Assembly: GCF_014655295.1 (NCBI RefSeq)
Contig: NZ_BNBI01000002.1
Location: 599,424 to 663,423 of the forward strand
From: Streptomyces fumanus
Lineage (GTDB): Bacteria; Actinomycetota; Actinomycetes; Streptomycetales; Streptomycetaceae
DNA length: 64,000 nucleotides
Reading direction: 5' to 3'
Numbering within the stretch: position 1 is the stretch's first letter; each line of letters opens with the position of its first letter. Shown here in pieces: positions 20,679 through 29,292 of this stretch. The notes under the pieces were generated by a model, which did no database searches, was not told where the DNA came from, and was given only the letters and a program-made list of their open reading frames with translations. The position numbers and the translations under genes were made by a program.

Positions 20679-20700
20679 AGAACCGAGAAGGTTCGGTTCT
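20679..20700 (+). promoter_or_regulatory. Hairpin at the bldC ribosome binding site
   Basis: agaaccga and tcggttct form a perfect 8-bp stem with a 6-nt loop, ending three bases before cgaggagg, the ribosome binding site of bldC. Could modulate translation or mRNA stability. Confidence 0.45.
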
Positions 20701-20716
20701 CCCGAGGAGGCCGCTC

Positions 20717-20923
20717 ATGACCGCTCGCACCCCTGATGCCGAGCCGCTGCTGACCCCGGCTGAGGTCGCCACCATGTTCCGCGTCGACCCGAAGACGGTC
20801 ACGCGCTGGGCGAAGGCCGGCAAGCTCACGTCGATCCGCACGCTCGGCGGGCACCGCCGCTACCGCGAAGCCGAGGTCCGCGCCCTGCTCGCGGGCATCC
20901 CGCAGCAGCGCAGCGAAGCCTGA
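20717..20923 (+). CDS. bldC: BldC, MerR-like developmental regulator
   Basis: 68 aa, exactly the known BldC length. A lone winged helix-turn-helix of MerR type: LLTPAEVATMFRVDPKTVTR (HTH) and IRTLGGHRRYREAEVRALL (wing), without an effector domain. BldC binds direct repeats cooperatively and holds back entry into development. ATG with gaggagg 6 nt upstream. Followed by a strong terminator at 21071. Confidence 0.98.
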   Translation: MTARTPDAEPLLTPAEVATMFRVDPKTVTRWAKAGKLTSIRTLGGHRRYREAEVRALLAGIPQQRSEA

Positions 20924-21070
20924 ACCACCGCATGACGGACGGTCCGGCCGGTCCCCCAACCCGCCCGGACGTCCCGCACCGCAGCTCCAAGCGACGCGGG
21001 GAACTGCCCCAACAGGCCCCACGCCCACGCCGTATCAGAACCTCATAGGCAATTCACAGGGTGCGTCGTC

Positions 21071-21111
21071 AGATCGCGCCGGACTCCGCCGGGTCCGGCG
21101 CGATCTTTTTT
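21071..21111 (+). terminator. bldC rho-independent terminator
   Basis: 14-bp perfect arms (agatcgcgccggac / gtccggcgcgatct), 8-nt loop, followed by a run of T (cttttttg). One of the clearest intrinsic terminators in the window. Confidence 0.95.
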
Positions 21112-21628
21112 GTGCCTGGCGGCGGGGCCTTTCCGGTGCTCTGTGCGCGGCCTTGTCGGAGTCTGGGGGGCGCTGTCGGATCGGCTGTGGGACACCTCTG
21201 CGACCAGTGCAATTGCACATATTAAATTGACCAGTTGTAGGCGAGGCGTAAGTGCCCCTGTTTCAGAAACTGGTGCAGTGACACCCGTCACATACCGATT
21301 GGCTTGTTGGGTACGGTCTCCATGCGCTATTGGGGCGCGTGTTTCCATCGGCCCACGGCGGCACGGGTGTTGGGCGGGCGCCGGTCGTCATGCGCCGGCC
21401 GGGCTCTCGTCCTGAACGGCCGTCTGACGGCCTTTCGGGGGCGGCGGGGCGGAATACCCTCGCCGGCCGCGCCGATGCCGCCATACGCCACCTCCGGGGG
21501 CCGCACGGGGGAACGGGCCCTCCCACCGGAGTACCGAGCGGGGTGTGCGGCCGTCAAGGGCACCGGGGGCACACACGGGGGCATGCGAGAAGGCCCCCGT
21601 CTCGATGACGAGGGCCTTCAACTCACTG
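21112..21628. other. Gene-free region with an AT-rich patch, bldC to tRNA-Asp
   Basis: 517 bp with no convincing gene on either strand. 21205-21310 is much more AT-rich than its surroundings and contains the perfect palindrome gtgcaattgcac (21207-21218), tattaaattga, and small dyads gtttc-a-gaaac and tgac-acccg-tca. The remainder to 21628 is GC-rich. Confidence 0.5.
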
Positions 21629-21703
21629 CGGTCCTGACGGGATTTGAACCCGCGGCCTCCACCTTGACAGGGTGGCGAGCACTCCAAACTGCTCCACAGG
21701 ACC
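21629..21703 (-). tRNA. tRNA-Asp(GUC)
   Basis: 75-nt cloverleaf on the minus strand: acceptor GGUCCUG/CAGGACC, anticodon loop CUGUCAA giving GUC, T-loop UUCAAAU, discriminator G. Identical to the copy at 25956-26030. Confidence 0.96.
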
Positions 21704-21797
21704 AGGTGGTGCGGCGCTTCCGTACTGCGTTGCGCTGCGAGAAGGACTCTACAGGAGGGTGAGCCACTGGTCGAACTCACCCTCCGTAGGGGCCTCC

Positions 21798-24700
21798 TCA
21801 CGGCGCCAGCGCGTCGATCGCCTTCACGATCCGCTTGTCGGAGACGGGGTACGCCGTGCCCAGCGCGTGCGCGAAGTAGCTGACCCGCAGCTCCTCGATC
21901 ATCCAGCGGATGTCGAGCACCGCCCGCGGCACCGGCCGGCCGCGCGGCATCTGCTCCAGCAGCCACGCGTACTCGTCCCGCATCTCGTGGACCTTCTCCA
22001 TCCGGGTGGTGTCCCGCTGGACGTTGGCCGGCATCTGCTGCAGCCGCCGGTCCACCGCGATCAGGTACCGCACCAGGTCCGGCAGCCTCTTCAGCCCCGC
22101 CTCCGTCACGAACCCGGGCTTCACCAGGCCGTCGAGCTGCTCCCGGACGTCCTGGAGGTTGGGCAGCAGCGCGGGGCTGCGTACGGCCTTCAGGCGGCGT
22201 TCGGCGGCCTGCCAGGCGGCGAGCACCTGCTGCACCTGGCCCACCGTGCGGACCGTCGTGTCGACGATCTCCGCGCGGACCTTGTCGTACAGCTTGCGGT
22301 AGGACTCCTCGTCCCACGCCGGACCGCCGAAGTCGGCGATGAGCCGGTCGGCGGCGGCCGTGGCGCAGTCGTCGAACAGCGCCTGGATGGAGCCGTGCGG
22401 ATTGGCGGACAGGGCGAGCTTCTGCTGGTTGGTCAGCTTCTCGGACGCGAACTTCGCGGGGTTGACCGGAATGTTGCGCAGGATCAGCCGCCGGGTGCCC
22501 GTCCACATCGCCCGCGCCTGCTCGGCCTCGGTGTCGAAGAGGCGTACGGAGACGGTGTCGCCGTCGTCCACCAGCGCCGGGTACGCCTTGACCGGCTGGC
22601 CGGCCCGGCGGGTCTCGAAGACGCGGGTGAGGGCGCCGATCGTCCAGTCGGTGAGCCCGGAGCGCTCCAGCGCCTCCCCGCCCCGCCGTTCCGCCGTGGC
22701 CGCGGCGGCCTGCGACAGGGCCTTTCGGGCCTTGGGCTTGAGCCGGAGCTTGAGCGCCTCCAGGTCCTTGTCCTCGGCCAGCTTGCGGCGCCGCTCGTCG
22801 GTGATCCGGAAGGTGATCTTGAGGTGGTCGGGGACCTTCGACCAGTCGAAGTCCTCCGCCTCGAACGGCACGCCGACCATCCGCTTCAGCTCGCGGGCCA
22901 TCGTCACCGTCAGCGGCTCCTGGAGGGGCACCGCCCGCTCCAGGAACGCCTTGGCGTAGTTCGGGGCCGGCACGTAGTGGCGGCGGATCGGCTTGGGCAG
23001 GGACCGGATCAGCTCGGTGACGACCTCCTCGCGCAGGCCCGGGATCTGCCAGTCGAAGCCCTCGTCGGTGACCTGGTTGAGGACCTGGAGCGGGATGTGC
23101 ACGGTCACGCCGTCGGCGTCCGCGCCCGGCTCGAACTGGTAGGTGACCCGGAACTTGAGCGGTCCCTGCCGCCAGGAGTCCGGATAGTCGGCCTTGGTGA
23201 CCGCGCCCGCCTTCTCGTTGATGAGCATCTCGCGCTCGAAGTCGAGGAAGTCGGGCTGCTCGTGGCGCTTGTGCTTCCACCAGGAGTCGAAGTGGGCGCC
23301 GGAGACGACGTGTTCGGGGATGCGCTGGTCGTAGAAGTCGAAGAGGGTCTCGTCGTCGACCAGGATGTCCCGGCGCCGGGCGCGGTGCTCCAGCTCCTCG
23401 ACCTCGGTGAGCAGCTTGCGGTTGTCGGCGAAGAACTTGTGGTGGGTGCGCCAGTCGCCCTCGACCAGCGCGTTGCGGATGAACAGCTCGCGGCTGGCCT
23501 CGGGGTCGATCCGGCCGTAGTTCACCTTGCGCTGGGCGACGATCGGCACGCCGTACAGCGTGACCTTCTCGTACGCCATCACGGCCGCCTGGTCCTTCTC
23601 CCAGTGCGGTTCGCTGTAGGTGCGCTTGAGGAGGTGGCCGGCGAGCGGCTCCACCCACTCCGGTTCGATCTTGGCGTTGACCCGGGCCCACAGCCGCGAG
23701 GTCTCCACCAGCTCGGCGGACATCACGAACCGCGGCGGCTTCTTGAACAGGGCCGAGCCGGGGAAGATCGCGAACTTGGCGTTGCGGGCGCCCAGGTACT
23801 CGTTCTTCGCGCCGTCCTTGACGTCCTTCATGCCGACGTGGGACAGCAGTCCGGCCAGCAGCGACTGGTGGATCCGGTCGCCGGGGGCGTCGTCCTCGTT
23901 GAGGTGGATGCCCATCTGCTTGGCGACCGTGCGCAACTGCGTGTAGATGTCCTGCCATTCGCGGATGCGCAGGAAGTTGAGGTACTCCTGCTTGCACATC
24001 CGGCGGAAGGAGGAGGAGCCGCGCTCCTTCTGCTGCTCGCGCAGATAGCGCCAGAGGTTGAGGAAGGCGAGGAAGTCGCTGGTCTCGTCCTTGAAGCGGG
24101 CGTGCTGCTGGTCGGCCTGGGTCTGCTTGTCGGCGGGGCGTTCGCGCGGGTCCTGGATGGACAGGGCGGCGGCTATGACCATGACCTCGCGGGCGCAGCC
24201 GTTCCGGTCGGCCTCCAGCACCATGCGGGCCAGCCGCGGGTCGACCGGCAACTGGGCGAGCTTGCGCCCGGTCTCGGTGAGCCGCTTGCGGGGGTCCTTC
24301 TGGGCCGGGTCGAGGGCGCCGAGCTCCTGGAGGAGCTGCACGCCGTCGCGGATGTTGCGGTGGTCCGGCGGGTCGATGAACGGGAACTTCTCGATGTCGC
24401 CGAGGCCGGCCGCGGTCATCTGCAGGATGACGGAGGCCAGGTTGGTCCGCAGGATCTCGGCGTCGGTGAACTCCGGCCGGGCGAGGAAGTCGTCCTCGGA
24501 GTACAGCCGGATGCAGATGCCGTCGGAGGTACGGCCGCAGCGGCCCTTGCGCTGGTTGGCGCTGGCCTGCGAGATCGGCTCGATGGGCAGCCGCTGCACC
24601 TTGGTGCGGTGGCTGTAGCGGGAGATCCGGGCGAAGCCGGGGTCGATGACGTACTTGATGCCGGGCACGGTCAGCGAGGTCTCGGCGACATTGGTCGCCA

Positions 24701-25742
24701 GAACGATCCTGCGGCCGGTGTGCGGCTGGAAGACGCGGTGCTGCTCGGCGTGCGAGAGCCGCGCGTACAGCGGAAGGACCTCGGTGAAGCGGTACTTCTT
24801 CTTCTCCAGCGCGTCGGCGGTGTCCCGGATCTCGCGCTCACCGGAGAGGAAGACGAGGATGTCGCCCTGGCCCTCGGCCATCAGCTCCTCGACGGCGTCG
24901 GTGATGGCGGTGATCTGGTCCCGGTCGGCGTCCTCGCCGTCCTCCTCAAGCAGCGGCCGGTAGCGCACCTCGACGGGGTACGTCCGCCCGCTGACCTCGA
25001 TGATCGGGGCGTCGCCGAAGTGCCGGGAGAAACGCTCGGGGTCGATGGTCGCCGAGGTGATGACGACCTTGAGGTCGGGCCGCTTGGGCAGCAACTGGGC
25101 GAGGTAGCCCAGCAGGAAGTCGATGTTGAGGGACCGCTCGTGGGCCTCGTCGATGATGATGGTGTCGTAGGCGCGCAGCTCGCGGTCGGTCTGGATCTCG
25201 GCGAGCAGGATGCCGTCCGTCATCAGCTTCACGAAGGTGGCGTCCGGGTTCACCTGGTCGGTGAACCGCACCTTCCAGCCGACGGCCTCGCCGAGCGGGC
25301 TGTCCAGCTCGTCCGCGACCCGTTCGGCGACGGTGCGGGCGGCGATCCGCCGGGGCTGGGTGTGCCCGATCATGCCCCGGACGCCGCGGCCGAGGTCGAG
25401 GCAGATCTTGGGGATCTGGGTGGTCTTCCCGGACCCGGTCTCACCGGCCACGATGACGACCTGGTGGTCGCGGATGGCGTCCGCGATCTGGTCCCGCTTC
25501 TGGCTGACGGGGAGCTGCTCGGGATAGCTGACGGCGGGGACCCGGGCCCGGCGTTCGGCCATGCGCTGGGCGGCCCGGTCGACCTCCGCCTCGATCTCGG
25601 CGAGGACGGCGGCGCGGGCCTCCGGCTTGCGGATCTTCCGGGCACCTTCCAGCCTGCGCCCGAGCCGGTGCGCGTCACGCAGCGACAGCTCGGTCAGACG
25701 GGGGGCGAGGGCGCCGAGGGTGGGGGCGGGATGCGTAGACAT
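21798..25742 (-). CDS. hrpA: ATP-dependent RNA helicase HrpA
   Basis: 1314 aa DEAH/RHA helicase of full HrpA length. Walker A GETGSGKTTQ (from residue 100), TQPRRIAA, DEAH (198-201), SATID, FLSGEREI, TNVAETSLTVPGIKYVIDPG and QRKGRCGR are in order, then the HA2/OB region and the long DUF3418-type C-terminal domain. E. coli HrpA rescues stalled ribosomes; role in Streptomyces is not established. ATG at 25742. It is the only gene between two identical tRNA-Asp genes and shares their strand. Confidence 0.96.
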   Translation of the reverse strand: MSTHPAPTLGALAPRLTELSLRDAHRLGRRLEGARKIRKPEARAAVLAEIEAEVDRAAQRMAERRARVPAVSYPEQLPVSQKRDQIADAIRDHQVVIVAGETGSGKTTQIPKICLDLGRGVRGMIGHTQPRRIAARTVAERVADELDSPLGEAVGWKVRFTDQVNPDATFVKLMTDGILLAEIQTDRELRAYDTIIIDEAHERSLNIDFLLGYLAQLLPKRPDLKVVITSATIDPERFSRHFGDAPIIEVSGRTYPVEVRYRPLLEEDGEDADRDQITAITDAVEELMAEGQGDILVFLSGEREIRDTADALEKKKYRFTEVLPLYARLSHAEQHRVFQPHTGRRIVLATNVAETSLTVPGIKYVIDPGFARISRYSHRTKVQRLPIEPISQASANQRKGRCGRTSDGICIRLYSEDDFLARPEFTDAEILRTNLASVILQMTAAGLGDIEKFPFIDPPDHRNIRDGVQLLQELGALDPAQKDPRKRLTETGRKLAQLPVDPRLARMVLEADRNGCAREVMVIAAALSIQDPRERPADKQTQADQQHARFKDETSDFLAFLNLWRYLREQQKERGSSSFRRMCKQEYLNFLRIREWQDIYTQLRTVAKQMGIHLNEDDAPGDRIHQSLLAGLLSHVGMKDVKDGAKNEYLGARNAKFAIFPGSALFKKPPRFVMSAELVETSRLWARVNAKIEPEWVEPLAGHLLKRTYSEPHWEKDQAAVMAYEKVTLYGVPIVAQRKVNYGRIDPEASRELFIRNALVEGDWRTHHKFFADNRKLLTEVEELEHRARRRDILVDDETLFDFYDQRIPEHVVSGAHFDSWWKHKRHEQPDFLDFEREMLINEKAGAVTKADYPDSWRQGPLKFRVTYQFEPGADADGVTVHIPLQVLNQVTDEGFDWQIPGLREEVVTELIRSLPKPIRRHYVPAPNYAKAFLERAVPLQEPLTVTMARELKRMVGVPFEAEDFDWSKVPDHLKITFRITDERRRKLAEDKDLEALKLRLKPKARKALSQAAAATAERRGGEALERSGLTDWTIGALTRVFETRRAGQPVKAYPALVDDGDTVSVRLFDTEAEQARAMWTGTRRLILRNIPVNPAKFASEKLTNQQKLALSANPHGSIQALFDDCATAAADRLIADFGGPAWDEESYRKLYDKVRAEIVDTTVRTVGQVQQVLAAWQAAERRLKAVRSPALLPNLQDVREQLDGLVKPGFVTEAGLKRLPDLVRYLIAVDRRLQQMPANVQRDTTRMEKVHEMRDEYAWLLEQMPRGRPVPRAVLDIRWMIEELRVSYFAHALGTAYPVSDKRIVKAIDALAP

Positions 25743-25824
25743 ACGGGTTCCAGGATCTCATCCCGGCGAAAAACGTGGCGAACGCTTTTGCTCACACCCG
25801 CCGGCGCACGCCCGGACACACAAG

Positions 25825-25852
25825 AACCCCCGCCGGGAGACCCGACGGGGGT
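25825..25852. terminator. Terminator downstream of tRNA-Phe cluster
   Basis: accccc-gccggg and cccgac-gggggt arms with one mismatch and a short loop, between the leftward tRNA-Phe and hrpA. Confidence 0.65.
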
Positions 25853-25857
25853 GGTTG

Positions 25858-25931
25858 TGGCTGGGGCCGGGGTCGAACCGGCGACCTTTCGATTTTCAGT
25901 CGAACGCTCGTACCAACTGAGCTACCCAGCC
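25858..25931 (-). tRNA. tRNA-Phe(GAA)
   Basis: 74-nt cloverleaf on the minus strand: acceptor GGCUGGG/CCCAGCC, anticodon loop CUGAAAA giving GAA, T-loop UUCGACC, discriminator A. Confidence 0.96.
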
Positions 25932-25933
25932 GC

Positions 25934-25953
25934 GAGGTTTCACGTGAAACCTC
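25934..25953. promoter_or_regulatory. parS: parS site (ParB binding)
   Basis: Perfect 20-bp palindrome gaggtttcacgtgaaacctc, containing the full 14-bp parS consensus gtttcacgtgaaac (25937-25950). It fills the 24-bp gap between tRNA-Phe and tRNA-Asp. Streptomyces chromosomes carry about twenty parS sites around oriC, bound by ParB for segregation during sporulation (established); this core-region locus fits. Confidence 0.93.
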
Positions 25954-25955
25954 AG

Positions 25956-26030
25956 CGGTCCTGACGGGATTTGAACCCGCGGCCTCCACCTTGACAGGGT
26001 GGCGAGCACTCCAAACTGCTCCACAGGACC
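25956..26030 (-). tRNA. tRNA-Asp(GUC), second identical copy
   Basis: 75 nt, base-for-base identical to 21629-21703, same strand. Part of the Glu-Asp-parS-Phe cluster upstream of hrpA. Confidence 0.96.
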
Positions 26031-26066
26031 AAGCGTGTGTACGACAGTGTCGCACACCGTACTGCG

Positions 26067-26139
26067 TGCCCCCAACGGGATTCGAACCCGTGCTACCGCC
26101 TTGAAAGGGCGGCGTCCTAGGCCGCTAGACGATGAGGGC
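26067..26139 (-). tRNA. tRNA-Glu(UUC)
   Basis: 73-nt cloverleaf on the minus strand: acceptor GCCCUCA pairing with UGGGGGC (one G-U), anticodon loop CUUUCAA giving UUC, T-loop UUCGAAU, discriminator A. First gene of the leftward Glu-Asp-Phe cluster. Confidence 0.96.
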
Positions 26140-26219
26140 TATCGGCCCGCCTGGGCGCTTCTCAGCGCGTCGGGGACGTGAGAAGCATATGGGATGGCGG
26201 GAGCGATCGCCAAAACGGT

Positions 26220-27806
26220 TTACGGAGTCCTGGTCGCGGGCCGCGCGGAGGGGCTCGGCGAGCCCTCGCTCGGGGAGGGGGTGGCGCCGGGCTGGTTCTC
26301 CTTCGGCAGATGCCGGCTGACCTCCGCCGTCGTCAGGCCCAGGCCGCCCAGCTCGATCTCGTCCCAAGCCTGGAGGTGCCGGGTGCTCCGGTCGAAGTAG
26401 AGGATCGACGCCTGGATCGGGTCGGGGTACTCGCCCTCCACCGCGCGCAGCCCGCTGCCGCCGGTGGAGCCCTCGATGCGCAGCCGGGTGCCGTACTTCA
26501 TGACCTCCGTGTCCTCGTGGTGGACATGGCCGGCCAGCACCAGCGGCACCTCGCCGTCCACCTCCCGGGCGGCCGAGGGCTCATGGGCGACGGCGACGTC
26601 CACCGGGGTGCCGGCCGCGCGCTGGTCGCTCAGGGCGGAGGCCAGCCGGGCGCCGGCCAGTTCCTGGGACGCCTCGGCGCCGGGCCGGTGGTCGCGGTCG
26701 GGGGTGAACTGGGGGTCGCCGATGCCCGCGAAGCGCAGGCCGGCCACCGTCCGGGCGGCGCCGTCGTCGAGGACGTGCACGTTCTTCAGGCCCTTGAGGT
26801 AGCGCTGGGTCTCCATCGAGTCGTGGTTGCCGCGGACCCAGACGTACGGGGCGCCGAGGTCCTCGATCGGGTCCAGGAAGCCGTTCTCGGCGGCCGAGCC
26901 GTGGTCCATCGTGTCGCCGGAGTCGACGATCACGTTCACCTCGTACTGCTCCACCAGCGAAGCGATGATCTTCCAGCTCGCCGGGTTGAGGTGGATGTCC
27001 GACACGTGCAGGACCCGGATCGTGGAGGGGTCCGGCTGGTAGGCGGGGAGCGTGGAGGTGACGTCGTACAGCTTGGTCACGTTCGTCACCAGGCGGGCCA
27101 GTTCCTTCTGGTAGACGTCGAACTCGGTGACGATGCTGCGGGCGTCGCCGACCAGGGAGGGCGCGGAGGAGAGCAGCCCGGAGAACTTGGGCTCCAGCAC
27201 GGAGTCCGGCTTCCAGGTCGCGTACGCGGTGCCGCCCGAGGCGAGCAGCAGGGCGAGGGCGAGCCCGCCGGCGCCGAGGGCGCGGCGCGGCCGGCGGTAG
27301 ACCGCGAGGCCGAGCGCGGTGGCGCCGGAGACGACGGCGACCCCGGAGCGCACCGCCAGGTCGAGGGTGCCCCGGGCGACGTCGTCGGCGACCTCGTCCT
27401 GGAGCCCGGAGAGGCGCTCGGGGTGGTCGACCAGGGCCTGCGCGCGCTCGGGGTCGAGCTGGTCGACGTTGACGTCCAGGCGGACGGGCGCGACATGGCT
27501 GTCCAGGCGGAGGGCGCCCAGCGGCGAGACATTGATCTTCGTGCCGCCGGTCACGGAGGGCCGCAGCGTCATGGTGGTGTCCATCGGGCCGACCGGCACC
27601 CGGACATTGCCCACCACCAGCAGGCCCAGCCAGGCGCCGAGCAGGACGACGGCGGTCAGGCCGAGGGCGCGGGCCCAGGGGTGCGGCCGGGCGGCCAGTG
27701 CGACCGGCGCGGCGGTCCGGCGGGCGCGGCGGCGCCGGGCGAGGCAGTGCGTGGTCTTGCGGGTGCGGTCGAGGACGTGCAGGACAGCGGCGGTGACGCG
27801 GGCCAT
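26220..27806 (-). CDS. Membrane-anchored metallophosphoesterase
   Basis: 528 aa. N-terminal transmembrane segment (about 40-65) and two further hydrophobic segments (about 170-215) bracket an extracytoplasmic-type region; the phosphoesterase domain follows with the full calcineurin-like set: HVSDIHLN, VDSGDTMDHG, VRGNHDS and AGHVHHE. The C-terminus is Ser/Pro-rich. ATG at 27806 (MARVTAAVL). Substrate unknown; the exposed domain suggests an envelope role. Divergent from the zincin at 27893. Confidence 0.85.
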   Translation of the reverse strand: MARVTAAVLHVLDRTRKTTHCLARRRRARRTAAPVALAARPHPWARALGLTAVVLLGAWLGLLVVGNVRVPVGPMDTTMTLRPSVTGGTKINVSPLGALRLDSHVAPVRLDVNVDQLDPERAQALVDHPERLSGLQDEVADDVARGTLDLAVRSGVAVVSGATALGLAVYRRPRRALGAGGLALALLLASGGTAYATWKPDSVLEPKFSGLLSSAPSLVGDARSIVTEFDVYQKELARLVTNVTKLYDVTSTLPAYQPDPSTIRVLHVSDIHLNPASWKIIASLVEQYEVNVIVDSGDTMDHGSAAENGFLDPIEDLGAPYVWVRGNHDSMETQRYLKGLKNVHVLDDGAARTVAGLRFAGIGDPQFTPDRDHRPGAEASQELAGARLASALSDQRAAGTPVDVAVAHEPSAAREVDGEVPLVLAGHVHHEDTEVMKYGTRLRIEGSTGGSGLRAVEGEYPDPIQASILYFDRSTRHLQAWDEIELGGLGLTTAEVSRHLPKENQPGATPSPSEGSPSPSARPATRTP

Positions 27807-27892
27807 TGGGCCCGTATGCCCAGGCCCGCCGGTGGATATGCGGGGCCTCCCGCGGCTCCGCACGGAGGTGTGGCGTACCCGACAATGGGCCT

Positions 27893-28243
27893 GTGCTGGA
27901 GATGACGCGCGAGGAGTTCGAGGAACTGGTCGCCGAGGCGCTGGACCGGATCCCGCCGGAGCTGACGCGGCTGATGGACAACGTCGCGGTGTTCGTGGAG
28001 GACGAGCCGCCGGCGGACGACCCGGAGCTGCTCGGGCTCTACGAGGGGACGCCGCTGACCGAGCGCGGGGAGTGGTACGCGGGGGTGCTGCCGGACCGGA
28101 TCACCGTCTACCGGGGGCCGACGCTGCGGATGTGCGCCACGCGCGAGGAGGTCGTCGCGGAGACCGAGGTGACCGTGGTCCACGAGATCGCCCACCACTT
28201 CGGCATCGACGACGCGCGGCTGCACGCCCTGGGGTACGGATGA
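27893..28243 (+). CDS. Zincin-like metallopeptidase family protein
   Basis: 116 aa. Short minimal zincin: EFEELVAEALDRIPPEL at the N-terminus and TVVHEIAHHFGIDD (HExxH with a following acidic third ligand) near the C-terminus, as in the conserved actinobacterial DUF1025-type family. GTG at 27893 is used; ATG at 27902 is the alternative. A GACAAT box at 27881-27886 lies 6 bp ahead, so a leaderless message is likely. Confidence 0.88.
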   Translation: MLEMTREEFEELVAEALDRIPPELTRLMDNVAVFVEDEPPADDPELLGLYEGTPLTERGEWYAGVLPDRITVYRGPTLRMCATREEVVAETEVTVVHEIAHHFGIDDARLHALGYG

Positions 28244-28315
28244 GCGGGCGCGTGTCCTCTCGCGGGCGGCGGGAGTTGGGTACCACGACTCCCTGACGCC
28301 CCGGAGGTGGCTGCC

Positions 28316-28861
28316 GTGCGCCCCTTGAACGTACCCGTCCGTCTGGCCGCCGCGGTCGTGGCGGTGGCCGCCGCCTCCGGTTGCATGAGCGTCGGTGACG
28401 ACGGTCCGGGCGGGGGCGGGCGGCCCTCGCACTCCGCGGCGGAGCCCGGCGCCGGGGCCCCCGACGGCGGTTCCGCGACGGTCGGCGGCGGCACCGGGGT
28501 CGAGGCGGCGGCCACCGGCGGCCGGCCCGGCCGGGGCGGCAAGGACGGCAAGGGCGGCGGCAAGGACGGCAAGCGGCACGCGAAGGCGGGCGCGACGGGG
28601 AAGGACCCCTCGGACACCCCGTCGGCCGCCGGGCAGAGCTCCGGCGGCAAGGACGGGGACCCGACCCGGCCGGCGCCGCCGCGGACCGCCGCCCCCGAGC
28701 CGAGCCGTACGGCGGTGCCCGAGCCGACGCCGACCAGGGAGCCGCCCGCCTCGCCCACGCCGGAGCCGACCGTGGCCGAGCCGTCCTCCTCGGCGCACGA
28801 GCCGCCGGGACCGCAACTGGGGCAGCGGGAACCGGCTCCTCGGGCGGGGGCGCCGGTTTGA
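28316..28861 (+). CDS. Low-complexity secreted lipoprotein-like protein
   Basis: 181 aa. Basic N-terminus and hydrophobic stretch ending AAASGC (lipobox-like Cys near residue 23); the remainder is Gly/Lys/Ser then Pro/Glu/Thr rich with repeated GGKDGK and PEPT motifs and no folded-domain signature. GTG is preceded by cggaggtgg. Probably an exported, disordered wall-spanning protein; family unknown. Followed directly by tandem repeats. Confidence 0.55.
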   Translation: MRPLNVPVRLAAAVVAVAAASGCMSVGDDGPGGGGRPSHSAAEPGAGAPDGGSATVGGGTGVEAAATGGRPGRGGKDGKGGGKDGKRHAKAGATGKDPSDTPSAAGQSSGGKDGDPTRPAPPRTAAPEPSRTAVPEPTPTREPPASPTPEPTVAEPSSSAHEPPGPQLGQREPAPRAGAPV

Positions 28862-28875
28862 GGGGCGGGGTCTGA

Positions 28876-29080
28876 GGGGCGGTGCCTGAGGTGGGGCGCG
28901 GGTCTGAGGAGCGGTGTCTGAGGGGCGGTGCCTGGGGTGGGCCGCGGGTCTGAGGAGCGGTGTCTGAGGACCGGTGTCTGAGGTGGGCGTACCGCCCCGG
29001 GAGCCGGCGTTCCCGCAGCGGGTGTGCCGGTTCGGGAACCGGCGTTCCCGAGGCGGGCGTGCCGGTCCGCTTCGGGGGCC
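28876..29080. repeat. Two tandem-repeat blocks ahead of the DEAD-box gene
   Basis: Block 1: a 46-bp unit at 28876-28921 repeated at 28922-28967, itself built of ctgagg-cggt sub-units that continue to about 28990. Block 2: a 35-40-bp unit beginning ggcgttcccg at 29006 and 29041. The whole 28862-29292 gap (431 bp) has no other gene; its right half is the helicase leader. Confidence 0.85.
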
Positions 29081-29093
29081 GCAGGGACCCGGT

Positions 29094-29123
29094 TTGCGTT
29101 CCGGGGGCAGGGGTGCGTATGCT
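29094..29123 (+). promoter_or_regulatory. Candidate vegetative promoter of the DEAD-box helicase
   Basis: TTGCGT (29094-29099), 18-bp spacer, TATGCT (29118-29123), matching principal-sigma consensus. It implies a leader of about 160 nt before the ATG at 29293, with a gcgccac/gtggcgc hairpin in it. Confidence 0.5.
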
Positions 29124-29292
29124 GGCAGATCGTTTGATCCCATTTGCCCGGCGCCACCGCAGAGCGCGCCGTGTGGCGCGTACTCTCTCCCTTGCCGTGG
29201 TGGACCGCATAGAGGCGGTCGTATTGCGAATCGCGAATCACGGAGTTGACGGGCGCGTGCCGACGAGAGACTCCGGAAGGTTTCGCATTCGT

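Larger units (their letters stand above)
20214..20716. promoter_or_regulatory. Long bldC upstream region
   Basis: 503 bp before bldC, lower in GC than the genes around it. It contains a perfect 13-bp dyad at 20453-20483, a 27-codon open frame at 20500-20583 and a hairpin abutting the bldC ribosome binding site. I cannot place the promoter with confidence. Confidence 0.5.

Noticed and set aside
21672..25964. 1430-codon open frame on the plus strand opposite hrpA
   Set aside because: Exact antisense shadow of hrpA with tRNA sequence at both ends; composition is not protein-like.
28960..29292. N-terminal extension of the DEAD-box helicase to the upstream in-frame start
   Set aside because: Extension lies over repeats and the predicted promoter, is Arg-rich and not family-like; ATG at 29293 has a ribosome binding site.
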